From assembly GCA_000620185.1 (NCBI GenBank), contig KK211086.1:124001-188000 (forward strand): 64,000 bases of DNA. The letters are read 5' to 3'. The notes below the pieces were generated by a model, which saw only the letters and a list, made by a program, of their open reading frames with translations, did not search any database and was not told the DNA's origin. Positions 33,519 through 41,055 of this stretch are shown here, in pieces. The DNA comes from Geodermatophilaceae bacterium URHB0062 (GTDB lineage: Bacteria > Actinomycetota > Actinomycetes > Mycobacteriales > Geodermatophilaceae). Positions within the stretch are counted from its first letter, which is position 1. Every line of letters starts with the position of its first letter. A program made the position numbers and the translations under genes.

Positions 33519-34817
33519 ATGCGTCAGCGTTTTCGCGCCCGGGCGGTCGTGGTGGGCGACCGAGCCGGCACCGTCGTCCTCGATGCCGTCCTGGACGTCG
33601 GCGACGGGCTGATCGACTGGATCGGGCCCGCCGCCGAGGCGCCGCCGGCTGGGGACGCCGAGGTGGTCGAGCTCCCCGGCGTGCTGATCCCGGGCCTGGT
33701 GAACGTCCATTCGCACGCCCCGATGGTGCTGTTCCGGGGGCAGGGCGAGGGCCTGCCGCTGGACCGCTGGCTGCGCGAGGTCATGTGGCCCCGCGAGGCG
33801 CGGCTCACCCCCGAGGACGTCGAGGTCGCGATGACCGCGGCGTCGGCGGAGCTGCTGGCGGCCGGGGTGACGACGAGCGTCGAGATGTACTTCCATCCCG
33901 AGCGCATCGCCGCCGCGGTCACGGCGACCGGAGCCCGCGCCGTCATCGCCGCCCCGCTGATCCCGCTGCCCGGCCTGCCGCCGTTCGAGGAGCAGCTGCG
34001 GGCCGCGGTCGACCTGGCCGCCGGTGCGCCCGCGGACGGCCGCGTCGAGTACGGCATTGGACCGCACGCGGCCTACACCGTGCCGCTGGACGTGCTCCGC
34101 GCCGCGGCCGTCGCCGCCCGGGAGCACGGCCTCCTGCTGCACCTGCACGTCGCGGAGACGGCGTCCGAGGGTGCCGACCTGCTCGCCCGCCACGGCCGGT
34201 CGGTGCCGGCGCTGCTGGCGGCCCACGACGTCCTCGGCGGCCGGGTGCTCGCCGCGCACTGCGTGCACATGGACGACGGCGACCTGGAGCTGTGGCGTTC
34301 CCACGACGTCGCGGTGGCGCACTGCCCGGCCAGCAACGCGAAGCTCGCCAGCGGGGTCGCGCCGGTGCGCGCGATGCTCGACCGTGGCATCCGGGTCGGC
34401 CTGGGCACCGACGGGCCGGCGTCGAACGACGCGCTCGACCTGCTCGCCGACGCACGGCTGGCTGCGCAGCTCGCGCGCCTGGCCGGGGCGTCGGCGACCG
34501 CGCTGACGGCGGCCGAGGCGTTCTGGCTGGCCACCGGAGGAGCGGCCGAGGCGATCGACCGGCCGGATCTCGGACAGCTCGACGTGGGACGACGGGCCGA
34601 CCTCGTCCACGTCGACACCCGCGACCTCGTCTTCGAGCCGGTCGGCGACGCGGGCGACCTGCTCGCGCACCTCATCTGGTCCGGTGGTGGGCGGTACGTC
34701 CGCGACGTGTGGGTGGGGGGACGCCGGGTGGTCGCCGACGGTGTCGCCACGACGGTCGACGTCCCTGCGCTGCGGGCGGCGGTCGCAGTCCGCGCCGCCC
34801 GGCTGAGTGGAGTGTGA
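33519..34817 (+). CDS. Amidohydrolase / deaminase of the MtaD-SsnA group
   Basis: 432 residues. Metal ligands in order are His64 and His66 (NVHSHAPMVLFRG), His in LHLHVAETASE, His in AAHCVHMDDGD and Asp in GLGTDGPASNDALDLL. The pattern matches 5-methylthioadenosine/S-adenosylhomocysteine, guanine and related aminohydrolases. The N- and C-terminal composite domain (GQLDVGRRADLVHVD) is also present. It deaminates a purine nucleoside or related base in the cytosol; which one cannot be decided. ATG 33519 begins MRQRFRARA. The TGA stop is inside one arm of a family 2 hairpin repeat (34803-34852). Confidence 0.88.
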   Translation: MRQRFRARAVVVGDRAGTVVLDAVLDVGDGLIDWIGPAAEAPPAGDAEVVELPGVLIPGLVNVHSHAPMVLFRGQGEGLPLDRWLREVMWPREARLTPEDVEVAMTAASAELLAAGVTTSVEMYFHPERIAAAVTATGARAVIAAPLIPLPGLPPFEEQLRAAVDLAAGAPADGRVEYGIGPHAAYTVPLDVLRAAAVAAREHGLLLHLHVAETASEGADLLARHGRSVPALLAAHDVLGGRVLAAHCVHMDDGDLELWRSHDVAVAHCPASNAKLASGVAPVRAMLDRGIRVGLGTDGPASNDALDLLADARLAAQLARLAGASATALTAAEAFWLATGGAAEAIDRPDLGQLDVGRRADLVHVDTRDLVFEPVGDAGDLLAHLIWSGGGRYVRDVWVGGRRVVADGVATTVDVPALRAAVAVRAARLSGV

Positions 34818-34852
34818 GGGCGCGGAAGACGCGTCCCTCCCACTCCACTCAG
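34803..34852. repeat. Dispersed hairpin repeat, family 2, copy 1
   Basis: 18-nt arms (34803-34820 and 34835-34852) pair at 17 of 18 positions around a 14-nt loop starting CGCGGAA. The amidohydrolase stop codon lies in the left arm. A second copy at 61953-62002 has the same arms, the same single mismatch, and a compensatory T-A to C-G exchange at arm position 6. It probably works as a terminator. Confidence 0.75.
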
Positions 34853-34869
34853 CGTCTTCAACCCAACGG

Positions 34870-34899
34870 TTGACTACGGCGGCAGTCAGGGTCTAGCGT
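34870..34899 (+). promoter_or_regulatory. Promoter of the ArsR-SRPBCC operon
   Basis: TTGACT (34870-34875) and TAGCGT (34894-34899) with an 18-bp spacer. The -35 overlaps the small palindrome CAACGGTTG (34864-34872). Confidence 0.6.
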
Positions 34900-34907
34900 C
34901 CTCCTTG

Positions 34908-34923
34908 TCAACCGAAAGGTTGA
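34908..34923. promoter_or_regulatory. Probable ArsR operator
   Basis: TCAACC-GAAA-GGTTGA is a perfect interrupted palindrome located at the expected transcription start of the ArsR gene. The half-site GGTTGA followed by TAC one base later also occurs 50 bp upstream at 34868-34877. Position and symmetry fit an autorepressor. Confidence 0.65.
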
Positions 34924-34940
34924 GTACGAGGAGGAACGTG

Positions 34941-35318
34941 ATGGCGGCGGATCCGCTCTCCCGGGTGTTCTCGGCGCTGGCCGATCCCACCCGGCGGGAC
35001 ATCGTGGCGCGGCTCGCGGTCGGCGACGCCACGGTCAACGAGCTCGCCGCGCCGTACGACGTGACCGTCCAGGCCGTCTCCAAGCACCTGAAGGTGCTCG
35101 AGGACGCCGGCCTGGTCAGCCGCAGCCGGGAGGCCCAGCGCCGTCCGGTGCACCTCGAGGCGAATGTCTTCGACCTGATGACCAAGTGGATCGAGCGCTA
35201 CCGGCGTCAGGCCGAGGAGCGCTACCGCCGTCTGGACGACGTCCTGCGATCGATGCCGGATCGCGCAGTCCCCCACCCTCCCGCCGATCCCTCACCCAAG
35301 GAAGGAACACCGTCATGA
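34941..35318 (+). CDS. ArsR-family winged-helix repressor
   Basis: 125 residues. FSALADPTRRDIVARLAVGD is the first helix pair, VNELAAPYDVTVQAVSKHLK the helix-turn-helix and VLEDAGLVSRSREAQRRPVH the wing. No cysteine metal site is present (no CxC), so it is of the non-metal type commonly paired with an SRPBCC/AHSA1 protein. GAGGAGGA gives a strong SD for ATG 34941. Its own operator and promoter lie directly upstream. The stop overlaps the next gene (ATGA). Confidence 0.92.
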   Translation: MAADPLSRVFSALADPTRRDIVARLAVGDATVNELAAPYDVTVQAVSKHLKVLEDAGLVSRSREAQRRPVHLEANVFDLMTKWIERYRRQAEERYRRLDDVLRSMPDRAVPHPPADPSPKEGTPS

Positions 35319-35800
35319 CCAGCACGACTCACCGCGAGACGCAGATCGTCGCCGACCCGGACGTTCCGCTCGTCCGCATCGTCCGCGAGTTCGACGCCCC
35401 GAGAGAGAAGGTCTTCCGGGCGCACACCGACCCCGACCTGCTCGTCCAGTGGCTCGGCCCGCGGGGGCTGGAGATGCGGATCGACCACTTCGACTGCCGC
35501 ACCGGGGGCTCGTACCGCTACATCCACTCCCGGGACGGCGAGGAGTACGCCTTCCGCGGGTGCTTCCACGAGGTGCGGCCGGACGAGCTGATCGTCCAGA
35601 CCTTCACCTTCGAGGGCTTCCCGGAGGGTGTGGCGCTGGAGAAGCTGGTGCTCGAGGACCTCGGCGACGGCCGCACCCGCCTGACGGCGACCTCGCTGGT
35701 CGACTCGTTCGAGGGCCGCGACGCGTTCGTCGCCAGCGGCATGGAGACCGGCATCGTCGAGGGCTACGAGCGCCTGGACGACGTCCTCGCCCGCAGCTGA
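35315..35800 (+). CDS. SRPBCC (AHSA1-like) domain protein
   Basis: 161 residues. IVREFDAPREKVFRAHTDPD, LLVQWLGPRGLEM, GGSYRYIHSRDGEEYAFRGC and TATSLVDSFEGRDAFVASGM match the activator-of-Hsp90-ATPase-1-like START family, which forms a hydrophobic ligand pocket. The function of ArsR-linked members is unknown; a ligand-sensing or detoxifying role is usually guessed. It is translationally coupled to the ArsR gene and has GGAAGGA as SD. A hairpin at 35816-35878 follows. Confidence 0.9.
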   Translation: MTSTTHRETQIVADPDVPLVRIVREFDAPREKVFRAHTDPDLLVQWLGPRGLEMRIDHFDCRTGGSYRYIHSRDGEEYAFRGCFHEVRPDELIVQTFTFEGFPEGVALEKLVLEDLGDGRTRLTATSLVDSFEGRDAFVASGMETGIVEGYERLDDVLARS

Positions 35801-35815
35801 CCCACCCCCCTCTCG

Positions 35816-35878
35816 ACCCCAGCCCGGTGGTCGTCGCCCCGCGTTGTGCGCCACGGGTGGCGACCACGAGCCTGGGGT
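35816..35878 (+). terminator. Imperfect hairpin after the SRPBCC gene
   Basis: ACCCCAG (35816-35822) pairs with CTGGGGT (35872-35878), and GTGGTCG (35827-35833) pairs with CGACCAC (35861-35867), with small internal mismatches, giving a long stem just before the VOC gene. Confidence 0.5.
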
Positions 35879-35913
35879 GAGCCGCTTCCCACCACCGACA
35901 CGAGGAGACACAC

Positions 35914-36306
35914 ATGGACATGAAGCTCGAGCTGGTGCCGATCCCGGTCACCGACGTCGACCGGGCCAAGGCGTTCTACACCGAGCAGCTGGGCTTCGTC
36001 GCCGACGTCGACGTGCGACCCGTCGACGGCGTCCGGGTGGTGCAGGTGACGCCCCCGGGGTCCGCGTGCTCCATCGGGTTCGGCACGGGCCTGCCGGTCT
36101 ACCAGGCGCCGCCCGGGTCGGTCCGGGGTCTGCACCTGGTGGTGGCCGACATCGAGAAGGCGCGCGCGGACCTGGCCGGTCGCGGCGTCGAGATGGGTCC
36201 GGTGCAGGACGTCGGCGGCGGTGTGAAGTACTCGGGGTTCGAGGACCCGGACGGCAACTCCTGGACGCTGCAGGAGATGGCGTGGCGCACCGGGGAGGCG
36301 TTCTAG
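35914..36306 (+). CDS. VOC-family (glyoxalase/dioxygenase fold) protein
   Basis: 130 residues, two beta-alpha-beta-beta-beta units: MKLELVPIPVTDVDRAKAFY with EQLGFVADVDVRP, and RGLHLVVADIEKARADLAGR with YSGFEDPDGNSWTLQEM. Metal-site residues are only partly present (Glu in LQEM, His in GLHLVV), so activity is uncertain. Related proteins are annotated as glyoxalases or bleomycin-resistance-like. GAGGAG precedes ATG 35914. It ends in CTAG shared with the opposed MBL gene, so the two convergent stops overlap. Confidence 0.87.
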   Translation: MDMKLELVPIPVTDVDRAKAFYTEQLGFVADVDVRPVDGVRVVQVTPPGSACSIGFGTGLPVYQAPPGSVRGLHLVVADIEKARADLAGRGVEMGPVQDVGGGVKYSGFEDPDGNSWTLQEMAWRTGEAF

Positions 36307-37118
36307 CCGGCCCGCAACGAGATCGTCTCGCCGCGCTGGACCGGCCGCAGCTGCCCCGGCAGCTGCCGCCGGGCCACCTCGGTGACGAACTCGCCCAGCG
36401 GGGACTTGAACCGGTCGTAGTCGTCGTAGTGCACCGGGACGGTGACCGGCGGCTTCAGCAGCTCGACCAGGTCGGCGCCCTGGCGTCCGTCCATGGTGAC
36501 GGTGACGCCGAGGGCCCTGGTGCCGCCGAGGTGGGGGATGAGCACGTCGAGCGGGCCGCACCGCTCCAGCACCTCCCCCAACCAGGGCCGGTAGAGCGTG
36601 TCGCCGCTGACGAACCCGCGCCAGGACACCGTGGACCCGCCCTCCCCGCCGCGGATCAGCTCGATGACGCTGCCCATCACCTGCGGCAGGAGCCGGGCCA
36701 GCGGTCCGGGGCCGTGGACGCCGGGCACCGACGTGATCCGCAGGGTGTCCCCGCCGCGGGTGAACTCGTGGGTCTGCCACGGCTGCAGGTCCGCCGTCCC
36801 GGTGAATCCGCGGTCGGCCAGGCACCGCGCCGCCTCCGGCGTGGTGACGACGGGCGTCTCCTTCGGCAGGAATTTCGTCGCGATGCGGTCCCAGTGGTCG
36901 CCGTGCATGTGGGAGAGCAGGATGCCGTCGAGCGCCGGCAGCTGGGTCGGCTGGAGCGCGGGCTCGGTCAGTCGCTTGGCGCGCAGCCCGTAGCCGAGGC
37001 GGGCCCGCTGCCCCCGGTGCAGGAAGTTCGGGTCGGTCAGCAGGGTGAACCCGCCGATATCGAGCAGCATCGTGGCGTTGCCGCCGAAGGTCATGGTCAC
37101 GTCGTCCGGCGAAGCCAT
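36303..37118 (-). CDS. MBL-fold metallohydrolase (UlaG/NAPE-PLD-like)
   Basis: 271 residues. Metal motif H70-x-H72-x-D74-H75 (LLSHMHGDHWDRI), His in SVPGVHGPGP, Asp in FVSGDTLYRPW and His in VPVHYDDYDRF complete a two-metal site. The N-terminal GGNATMLLDIGGFTLLTDP is typical for the UlaG/YfhB-like lactonase or phosphodiesterase branch. ATG 37118 is used. It is divergent from tldD, with 44 bp between them, and its stop overlaps that of the VOC gene. Confidence 0.87.
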   Translation of the reverse strand: MASPDDVTMTFGGNATMLLDIGGFTLLTDPNFLHRGQRARLGYGLRAKRLTEPALQPTQLPALDGILLSHMHGDHWDRIATKFLPKETPVVTTPEAARCLADRGFTGTADLQPWQTHEFTRGGDTLRITSVPGVHGPGPLARLLPQVMGSVIELIRGGEGGSTVSWRGFVSGDTLYRPWLGEVLERCGPLDVLIPHLGGTRALGVTVTMDGRQGADLVELLKPPVTVPVHYDDYDRFKSPLGEFVTEVARRQLPGQLRPVQRGETISLRAG

Positions 37119-37162
37119 GCGCGGGGGCCTACCCGTCGGAGCCGACTGGTAGACAGGAGCCC

Positions 37163-38674
37163 GTGTCAGCTCCGCACACCATCGACGAGTCCTTCCTCGC
37201 GCTGCCGCTGTCCGCATTGACCGAGTCCGCGCTCACCCGCGCGGTGGACCTGGGCTGCGAGCACGCCGACATCCGCGTCGAGCGCATCCGCACGCAGTCG
37301 ATCAGCCTGCGCGACGCGCGCCCCGAGGCCTTCGCCGACGTGGAGGATCTCGGCCTCGCCGTCCGCGTGGTGCACGAGGGCACCTGGGGCTTCGCCGCGG
37401 GCGTCGTCCTCACCGCGGCGGAGGCCGTGCGGCTGGCCGAGGAGGCGGTCGCCGTCGCGCGGGTGTCCGCGGCGATGAACACCGACCGCGTCGAGCTGGC
37501 CCCCGAGCCCGTGCACGAGGGGTCCTGGGTCTCCGCCTACGAGATCGACCCCTTCGAGGTGCCCGACGCCGAGAAGTCGGCCCTGCTCATCGAGCTGTCC
37601 GAGCAGCTGATGGCCGCCGACGGCGTCGAGCACGTGCAGAGCGCCTGCATGGCGGTCAAGGAGCAGAAGTACTACGCCGACACCGCCGGCACGCGCACCC
37701 GCCAGCAGCGGGTCCGCATCCACCCCGAGTTCACCGCGCTGACCGTCGACCGCGCGACCGGCCAGTTCGAGAGCATGCGCACGCTGGCGCCGCCGGTCGG
37801 ACGCGGATGGGAGTACCTCACCGGCACCGGCTGGGACTGGCCACGGGAGTTGTCGGAGCTGCCCGAACTCCTGCGCGAGAAGACGAAGGCGCCGTCGGTC
37901 GAGGCCGGCCGCTACGACCTCGTCGTCGACCCGACCAACCTGTTCCTCACCATCCACGAGTCTGTGGGGCACGCGACCGAGCTCGACCGCGCGCTCGGCT
38001 ACGAGGCCGCCTACGCGGGCACGTCGTTCGCCACCGTCGACAAGCTCGGCACCCTGCAGTACGGGTCGCCGCTGATGAATGTGACCGGCGACCGCACCGC
38101 CCCGCACGGGCTGTCCACCGTCGCCTGGGATGACGAGGGCGTCGCCGGCCAGCAGTGGGACATCGTGAAGGACGGCGTCCTCGTCGGGTACCAGGTCGAC
38201 CGGAACATGGCCCGGCTGCGCGGTCTGCCGCGGTCCAACGGCTGCGCCTTCGCCGACTCCTCGCGCCACGTGCCGGTGCAGCGGATGGCCAACGTCTCGC
38301 TGCAGCCGGCGCCGGACGGGCCCTCGACCGAGGAGATCATCGCCGGGGTCGAGCACGGCATCTACGTCGTCGGCGACAAGAGCTGGTCGATCGACATGCA
38401 GCGCTACAACTTCCAGTTCACCGGGCAGCGGTTCTACCGGATCGAGGGCGGCCGGCTGGCCGGGCAGCTGCGCGACGTCGCCTACCAGGCCACGACGACG
38501 GACTTCTGGGGCTCGATGAAGGTCGTCGGCGGCCCGCAGACCTACGTGCTCGGCGGGGCCTTCAACTGCGGCAAGGCGCAGCCCGGTCAGGTCGCCCCGG
38601 TGAGCCACGGCTGCCCGTCGGCGCTGTTCGAGAACGTGAGCATCCTCAACACCGTCCAGGAGGCAGGCCGATGA
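37163..38674 (+). CDS. tldD: TldD metallopeptidase subunit
   Basis: 503 residues. The catalytic metal site is HEXXXH: His265-Glu-Ser-Val-Gly-His270 (FLTIHESVGHATELDRALGY). The distal conserved block NGCAFADSSRHVPVQRMANV and the C-terminal VLGGAFNCGKAQPGQ carry the third ligand region. TldD pairs with TldE to make a heterodimeric protease that degrades unfolded peptides and matures some RiPPs and antitoxins. GTG 37163. The next gene, tldE, overlaps by 4 bp. It sits 15 kb from mftF; the MFT pathway uses MftE, so a link is not implied. Confidence 0.93.
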   Translation: MSAPHTIDESFLALPLSALTESALTRAVDLGCEHADIRVERIRTQSISLRDARPEAFADVEDLGLAVRVVHEGTWGFAAGVVLTAAEAVRLAEEAVAVARVSAAMNTDRVELAPEPVHEGSWVSAYEIDPFEVPDAEKSALLIELSEQLMAADGVEHVQSACMAVKEQKYYADTAGTRTRQQRVRIHPEFTALTVDRATGQFESMRTLAPPVGRGWEYLTGTGWDWPRELSELPELLREKTKAPSVEAGRYDLVVDPTNLFLTIHESVGHATELDRALGYEAAYAGTSFATVDKLGTLQYGSPLMNVTGDRTAPHGLSTVAWDDEGVAGQQWDIVKDGVLVGYQVDRNMARLRGLPRSNGCAFADSSRHVPVQRMANVSLQPAPDGPSTEEIIAGVEHGIYVVGDKSWSIDMQRYNFQFTGQRFYRIEGGRLAGQLRDVAYQATTTDFWGSMKVVGGPQTYVLGGAFNCGKAQPGQVAPVSHGCPSALFENVSILNTVQEAGR

Positions 38675-40074
38675 CCGCTGGGTCGGTGCACGCGATGTCG
38701 CCGCAGGAGGTCGTCGAGCGGGCCCTGGCGGCCTCGAAGGCCGACGGGCAGGTCGCCTTCGTCGTCGAGAGCTCCGAGGCCAACCTGCGCTGGGCCAGCA
38801 ACAGCCTCACCACCAACGGCGCGATGCGCTCGCGGCAGGTCGTCGTCGTCTCGTTCGTCGACGGCGGCGCCGGGATGGCCGCCGGCACGGTGACGCGGTC
38901 CGGGACGCCGGACATCGGCGAGCTGGTCGCGGCGAGCGAGCAGGCCGCCCGCGACGCCGGGCCGGCCGAGGACGCGGTGCCCCTGATCGGCGACCTGCCG
39001 TCGGTCGGCGGCGACTGGACCGCCGCCCCGGCCGAGACCTCGATCGAGGTCTTCGCCGACTTCGCGCCGGCGCTCGGCGAGGCGTTCGGTGAGGCGCGCG
39101 ACCGCGGTGAACTGCTCTTCGGCTTCGCCGAGCACTCGATGGCCACGACGTACCTCGGCAGCTCGACCGGGCTCCGGCTGCGGCACGACCAGCCCACGGG
39201 GCGGGTGGAGCTGAACGGCAAGAGCCCCGACTTCGGGCGTTCGGTCTGGGCCGGCGCCGGCACCCGCGACTTCCGCGACGTCTCGGTGCCCGACCTCGCC
39301 GCGGACGTCGCCCGCAAGATGGCCTGGTCGCAGCGGCGGATCGAGCTGCCGGCGGGCCGCTACGAGACCGTCCTGCCGCCGTCCGCGGTGAGCGACCTGA
39401 TGATCTACCTGTACTGGACCATGGAGGCCCGCGACGCCGACGAGGGCCGCAACGTCTTCGCCCGTCCCGGCGGCGGCAACCGCATCGGCGAGCGGCTGGC
39501 CGAGCTGCCGCTGACCCTGCGCAGCGATCCGGCGGCGCCCGGCCTGGAGGCCGCCCCGTTCCAGGTGGTGGGCGCGTCGTCGGGCAGTGCGTCGGTGTTC
39601 GACAACGGCATGCCGACCCCGGCGGTGGACTGGATCTCCGAGGGCGTCCTGGCCAACCTCATCCGGCCGCGCGCCTGGGCCCTGAAGACGACGGCGCCGG
39701 CGACGGCGGCCGTCGACAACCTGATCCTCGAGGACTCCACGGCCACCGCCGACCTCGACGCGATGGTGGCCGCCACCGAGCGCGGGCTGCTGCTGACCAC
39801 TCTCTGGTACATCCGCGAGGTCGATCCGCAGACGCTGCTGCTCACCGGGCTCACCCGCGACGGGGTCTTCCTGGTCGAGGGCGGCGAGGTGACCGGCGCG
39901 GTCAACAACTTCCGGTTCAACGAGTCACCGGTCGATCTGCTGGGGCGCGCCAACCAGGCGGGCCGCACCGAGCGAACGCTGCCGCGCGAGTGGAACGACT
40001 GGTTCACCCGGTCGGCGATGCCCGCGTTGCGGGTGCCCGACTTCAACATGAGCAGCATCAGCCCGGCCAGCTGA
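38671..40074 (+). CDS. tldE: TldE/PmbA protease subunit
   Basis: 467 residues, same fold as TldD without the HEXXXH motif, as expected for the non-catalytic partner. AEGAMRSRQVVVVSFVDGGA-like N-terminal strands, PDFGRSVWAGAGTRDFRDVS and the C-terminal LTRDGVFLVEGGEVTGAVNN with FNESPVDLLGRA are typical. ATG 38671 overlaps the tldD stop. Together the two form the complete TldD-TldE heterodimer. A 265-bp gap follows with no clear terminator. Confidence 0.92.
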   Translation: MTAGSVHAMSPQEVVERALAASKADGQVAFVVESSEANLRWASNSLTTNGAMRSRQVVVVSFVDGGAGMAAGTVTRSGTPDIGELVAASEQAARDAGPAEDAVPLIGDLPSVGGDWTAAPAETSIEVFADFAPALGEAFGEARDRGELLFGFAEHSMATTYLGSSTGLRLRHDQPTGRVELNGKSPDFGRSVWAGAGTRDFRDVSVPDLAADVARKMAWSQRRIELPAGRYETVLPPSAVSDLMIYLYWTMEARDADEGRNVFARPGGGNRIGERLAELPLTLRSDPAAPGLEAAPFQVVGASSGSASVFDNGMPTPAVDWISEGVLANLIRPRAWALKTTAPATAAVDNLILEDSTATADLDAMVAATERGLLLTTLWYIREVDPQTLLLTGLTRDGVFLVEGGEVTGAVNNFRFNESPVDLLGRANQAGRTERTLPREWNDWFTRSAMPALRVPDFNMSSISPAS

Positions 40075-40339
40075 CCCTCCCGTCACAGGTGCCCCGACCG
40101 CAACAGCGAGTCGCCAACGGCTCCGCTCCACCTCTGGTGAGAACTGTCGGCGACGACTCGTGCTGACACGGTTACGTTGGGTTCCGGTGTAGCGACGACG
40201 CACACCAAGCGCACGAACGAGATCTCCTCCGGACGAGGCGTACAGCTCACCGCCCGTCCTGCCGATATCCGTTCACGTCGCACGACCAGATTCACCTGGC
40301 TCCCGAGCTTCCCTCGGGACCGTCGAGGGGAGGACTCCG
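40075..40339 (+). other. Intergenic region upstream of the Cys-rich protein
   Basis: 265 bp. A short hairpin (TCCCGAG at 40302-40308 with CTCGGGA at 40313-40319) sits about 8 nt before the GGGGAGG Shine-Dalgarno of the next gene and could affect its translation. No other structure or gene is seen. Confidence 0.4.
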
Positions 40340-40642
40340 TTGACCAGGAGTCGCAAGCCGTCCGTCTTCCAGGTCGGCAAGATCCGCGACGACGGCCGTA
40401 CCGTCGTCATCTCCGGCTGGGGCCTGGGGCTGTGTGCCGCCGGGTGCGCCTGCCACCGTCATCCGTCCGCCGGGCATCTCGCCATCGCCGAGGACCAGGC
40501 CGGCGGCCGTCTCGGCCTGGCCAGCTTCCGTGAGGACGGCTGCGACTGCTGCGAGCCGTGGACCGCGGACGAGCTCGCCGCGATCCTGCGCGACCTGGAG
40601 ACGGTCGCGAGTCTGCAGGCGCAGGAGCCGCTGGCCGGCTGA
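40340..40642 (+). CDS. Small Cys/His-rich protein of unknown function, TTG start
   Basis: 100 residues, not recognised. The centre holds C32-x3-C36-x-C38 followed by His39, His41 and His46, then C68-x-C70-C71, a pattern that could bind zinc or a cluster. The flanks are ordinary: a basic N-terminus (MTRSRKPSVFQVGKI) and an amphipathic C-terminal helix (TADELAAILRDLETVASL). The TTG start is supported by the strong GGGGAGG 7 nt upstream and by lack of any earlier good start. A family 1 hairpin repeat follows directly at the stop (40646-40703) as terminator. Codon use is like its neighbours, so I take it as a real gene. Confidence 0.65.
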   Translation: MTRSRKPSVFQVGKIRDDGRTVVISGWGLGLCAAGCACHRHPSAGHLAIAEDQAGGRLGLASFREDGCDCCEPWTADELAAILRDLETVASLQAQEPLAG

Positions 40643-41055
40643 AAGAGGACCCTCCTGCCCCCACCGCTCGCAGGCTCGCAGCGGGCCCCTGCAGGAGGGC
40701 AGAACTGCCGATCGAAACGTCCGTCCAGGGCGCATCCCGTTGTCCGGGGTGCGCCCTGACGCGTTCGGGTGCTGCTGCACGGGCGCCATCACCGGGGACG
40801 TAGCCCCGGTACCTGGCGCCGGGACCTGGCACCGGGGACATAGCAATCGTGACCTAGCACCGGGGGACGACAGTTCACAGCCCTCCGGCGCAACGGCTGA
40901 CTACCCCTGGGACCGGTGTGACGAGAGGGGCGTGAACTACGACCGCCACCCGCGCGGCGGTCACTACTTGTCGATACCGCCTCCCTACCGTCCGTACTTA
41001 CGCGCATGGAACGTGCTCCCTTCCCGGGCACGGCGCAGACAGACGGAGGCAGACG
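40643..41055 (+). other. 413-bp leader region of the NlpC/P60 gene
   Basis: It starts with the family 1 repeat copy B. From 40791 to 40868 three near-identical motifs recur: ACCGGGGACGTAGC (40791), ACCGGGGACATAGC (40831) and ACCGGGGGAC (40859); the first forms a CCGGGG/CCCCGG hairpin. A GC-rich hairpin around CGCCACCCGCGCGGCGG follows near 40949. A structured 5' leader is likely. It does not show the conserved cores of the c-di-AMP riboswitch often found ahead of such genes. Confidence 0.45.
40646..40703 (+). repeat. Dispersed hairpin repeat, family 1, copy B
   Basis: Outer stem CCCTCCTGC (40650-40658) and GCAGGAGGG (40691-40699) is perfect; an inner stem CCGCT (40664-40668) pairs with AGCGG (40680-40684). 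The sequence aligns over its whole length with copy A inside mftB. It begins 4 nt after a stop codon, suggesting terminator use. Confidence 0.78.

Noticed and set aside
37163-40074. TldD/TldE as the mycofactocin leader peptidase
   Set aside because: MftE fills that role and is present. TldD/TldE are widely conserved and lie 15 kb away with unrelated genes between.
40791-41055. c-di-AMP (ydaO) riboswitch ahead of the NlpC/P60 gene
   Set aside because: I could not find the conserved cores of that motif; only GC-rich repeats and hairpins are visible.
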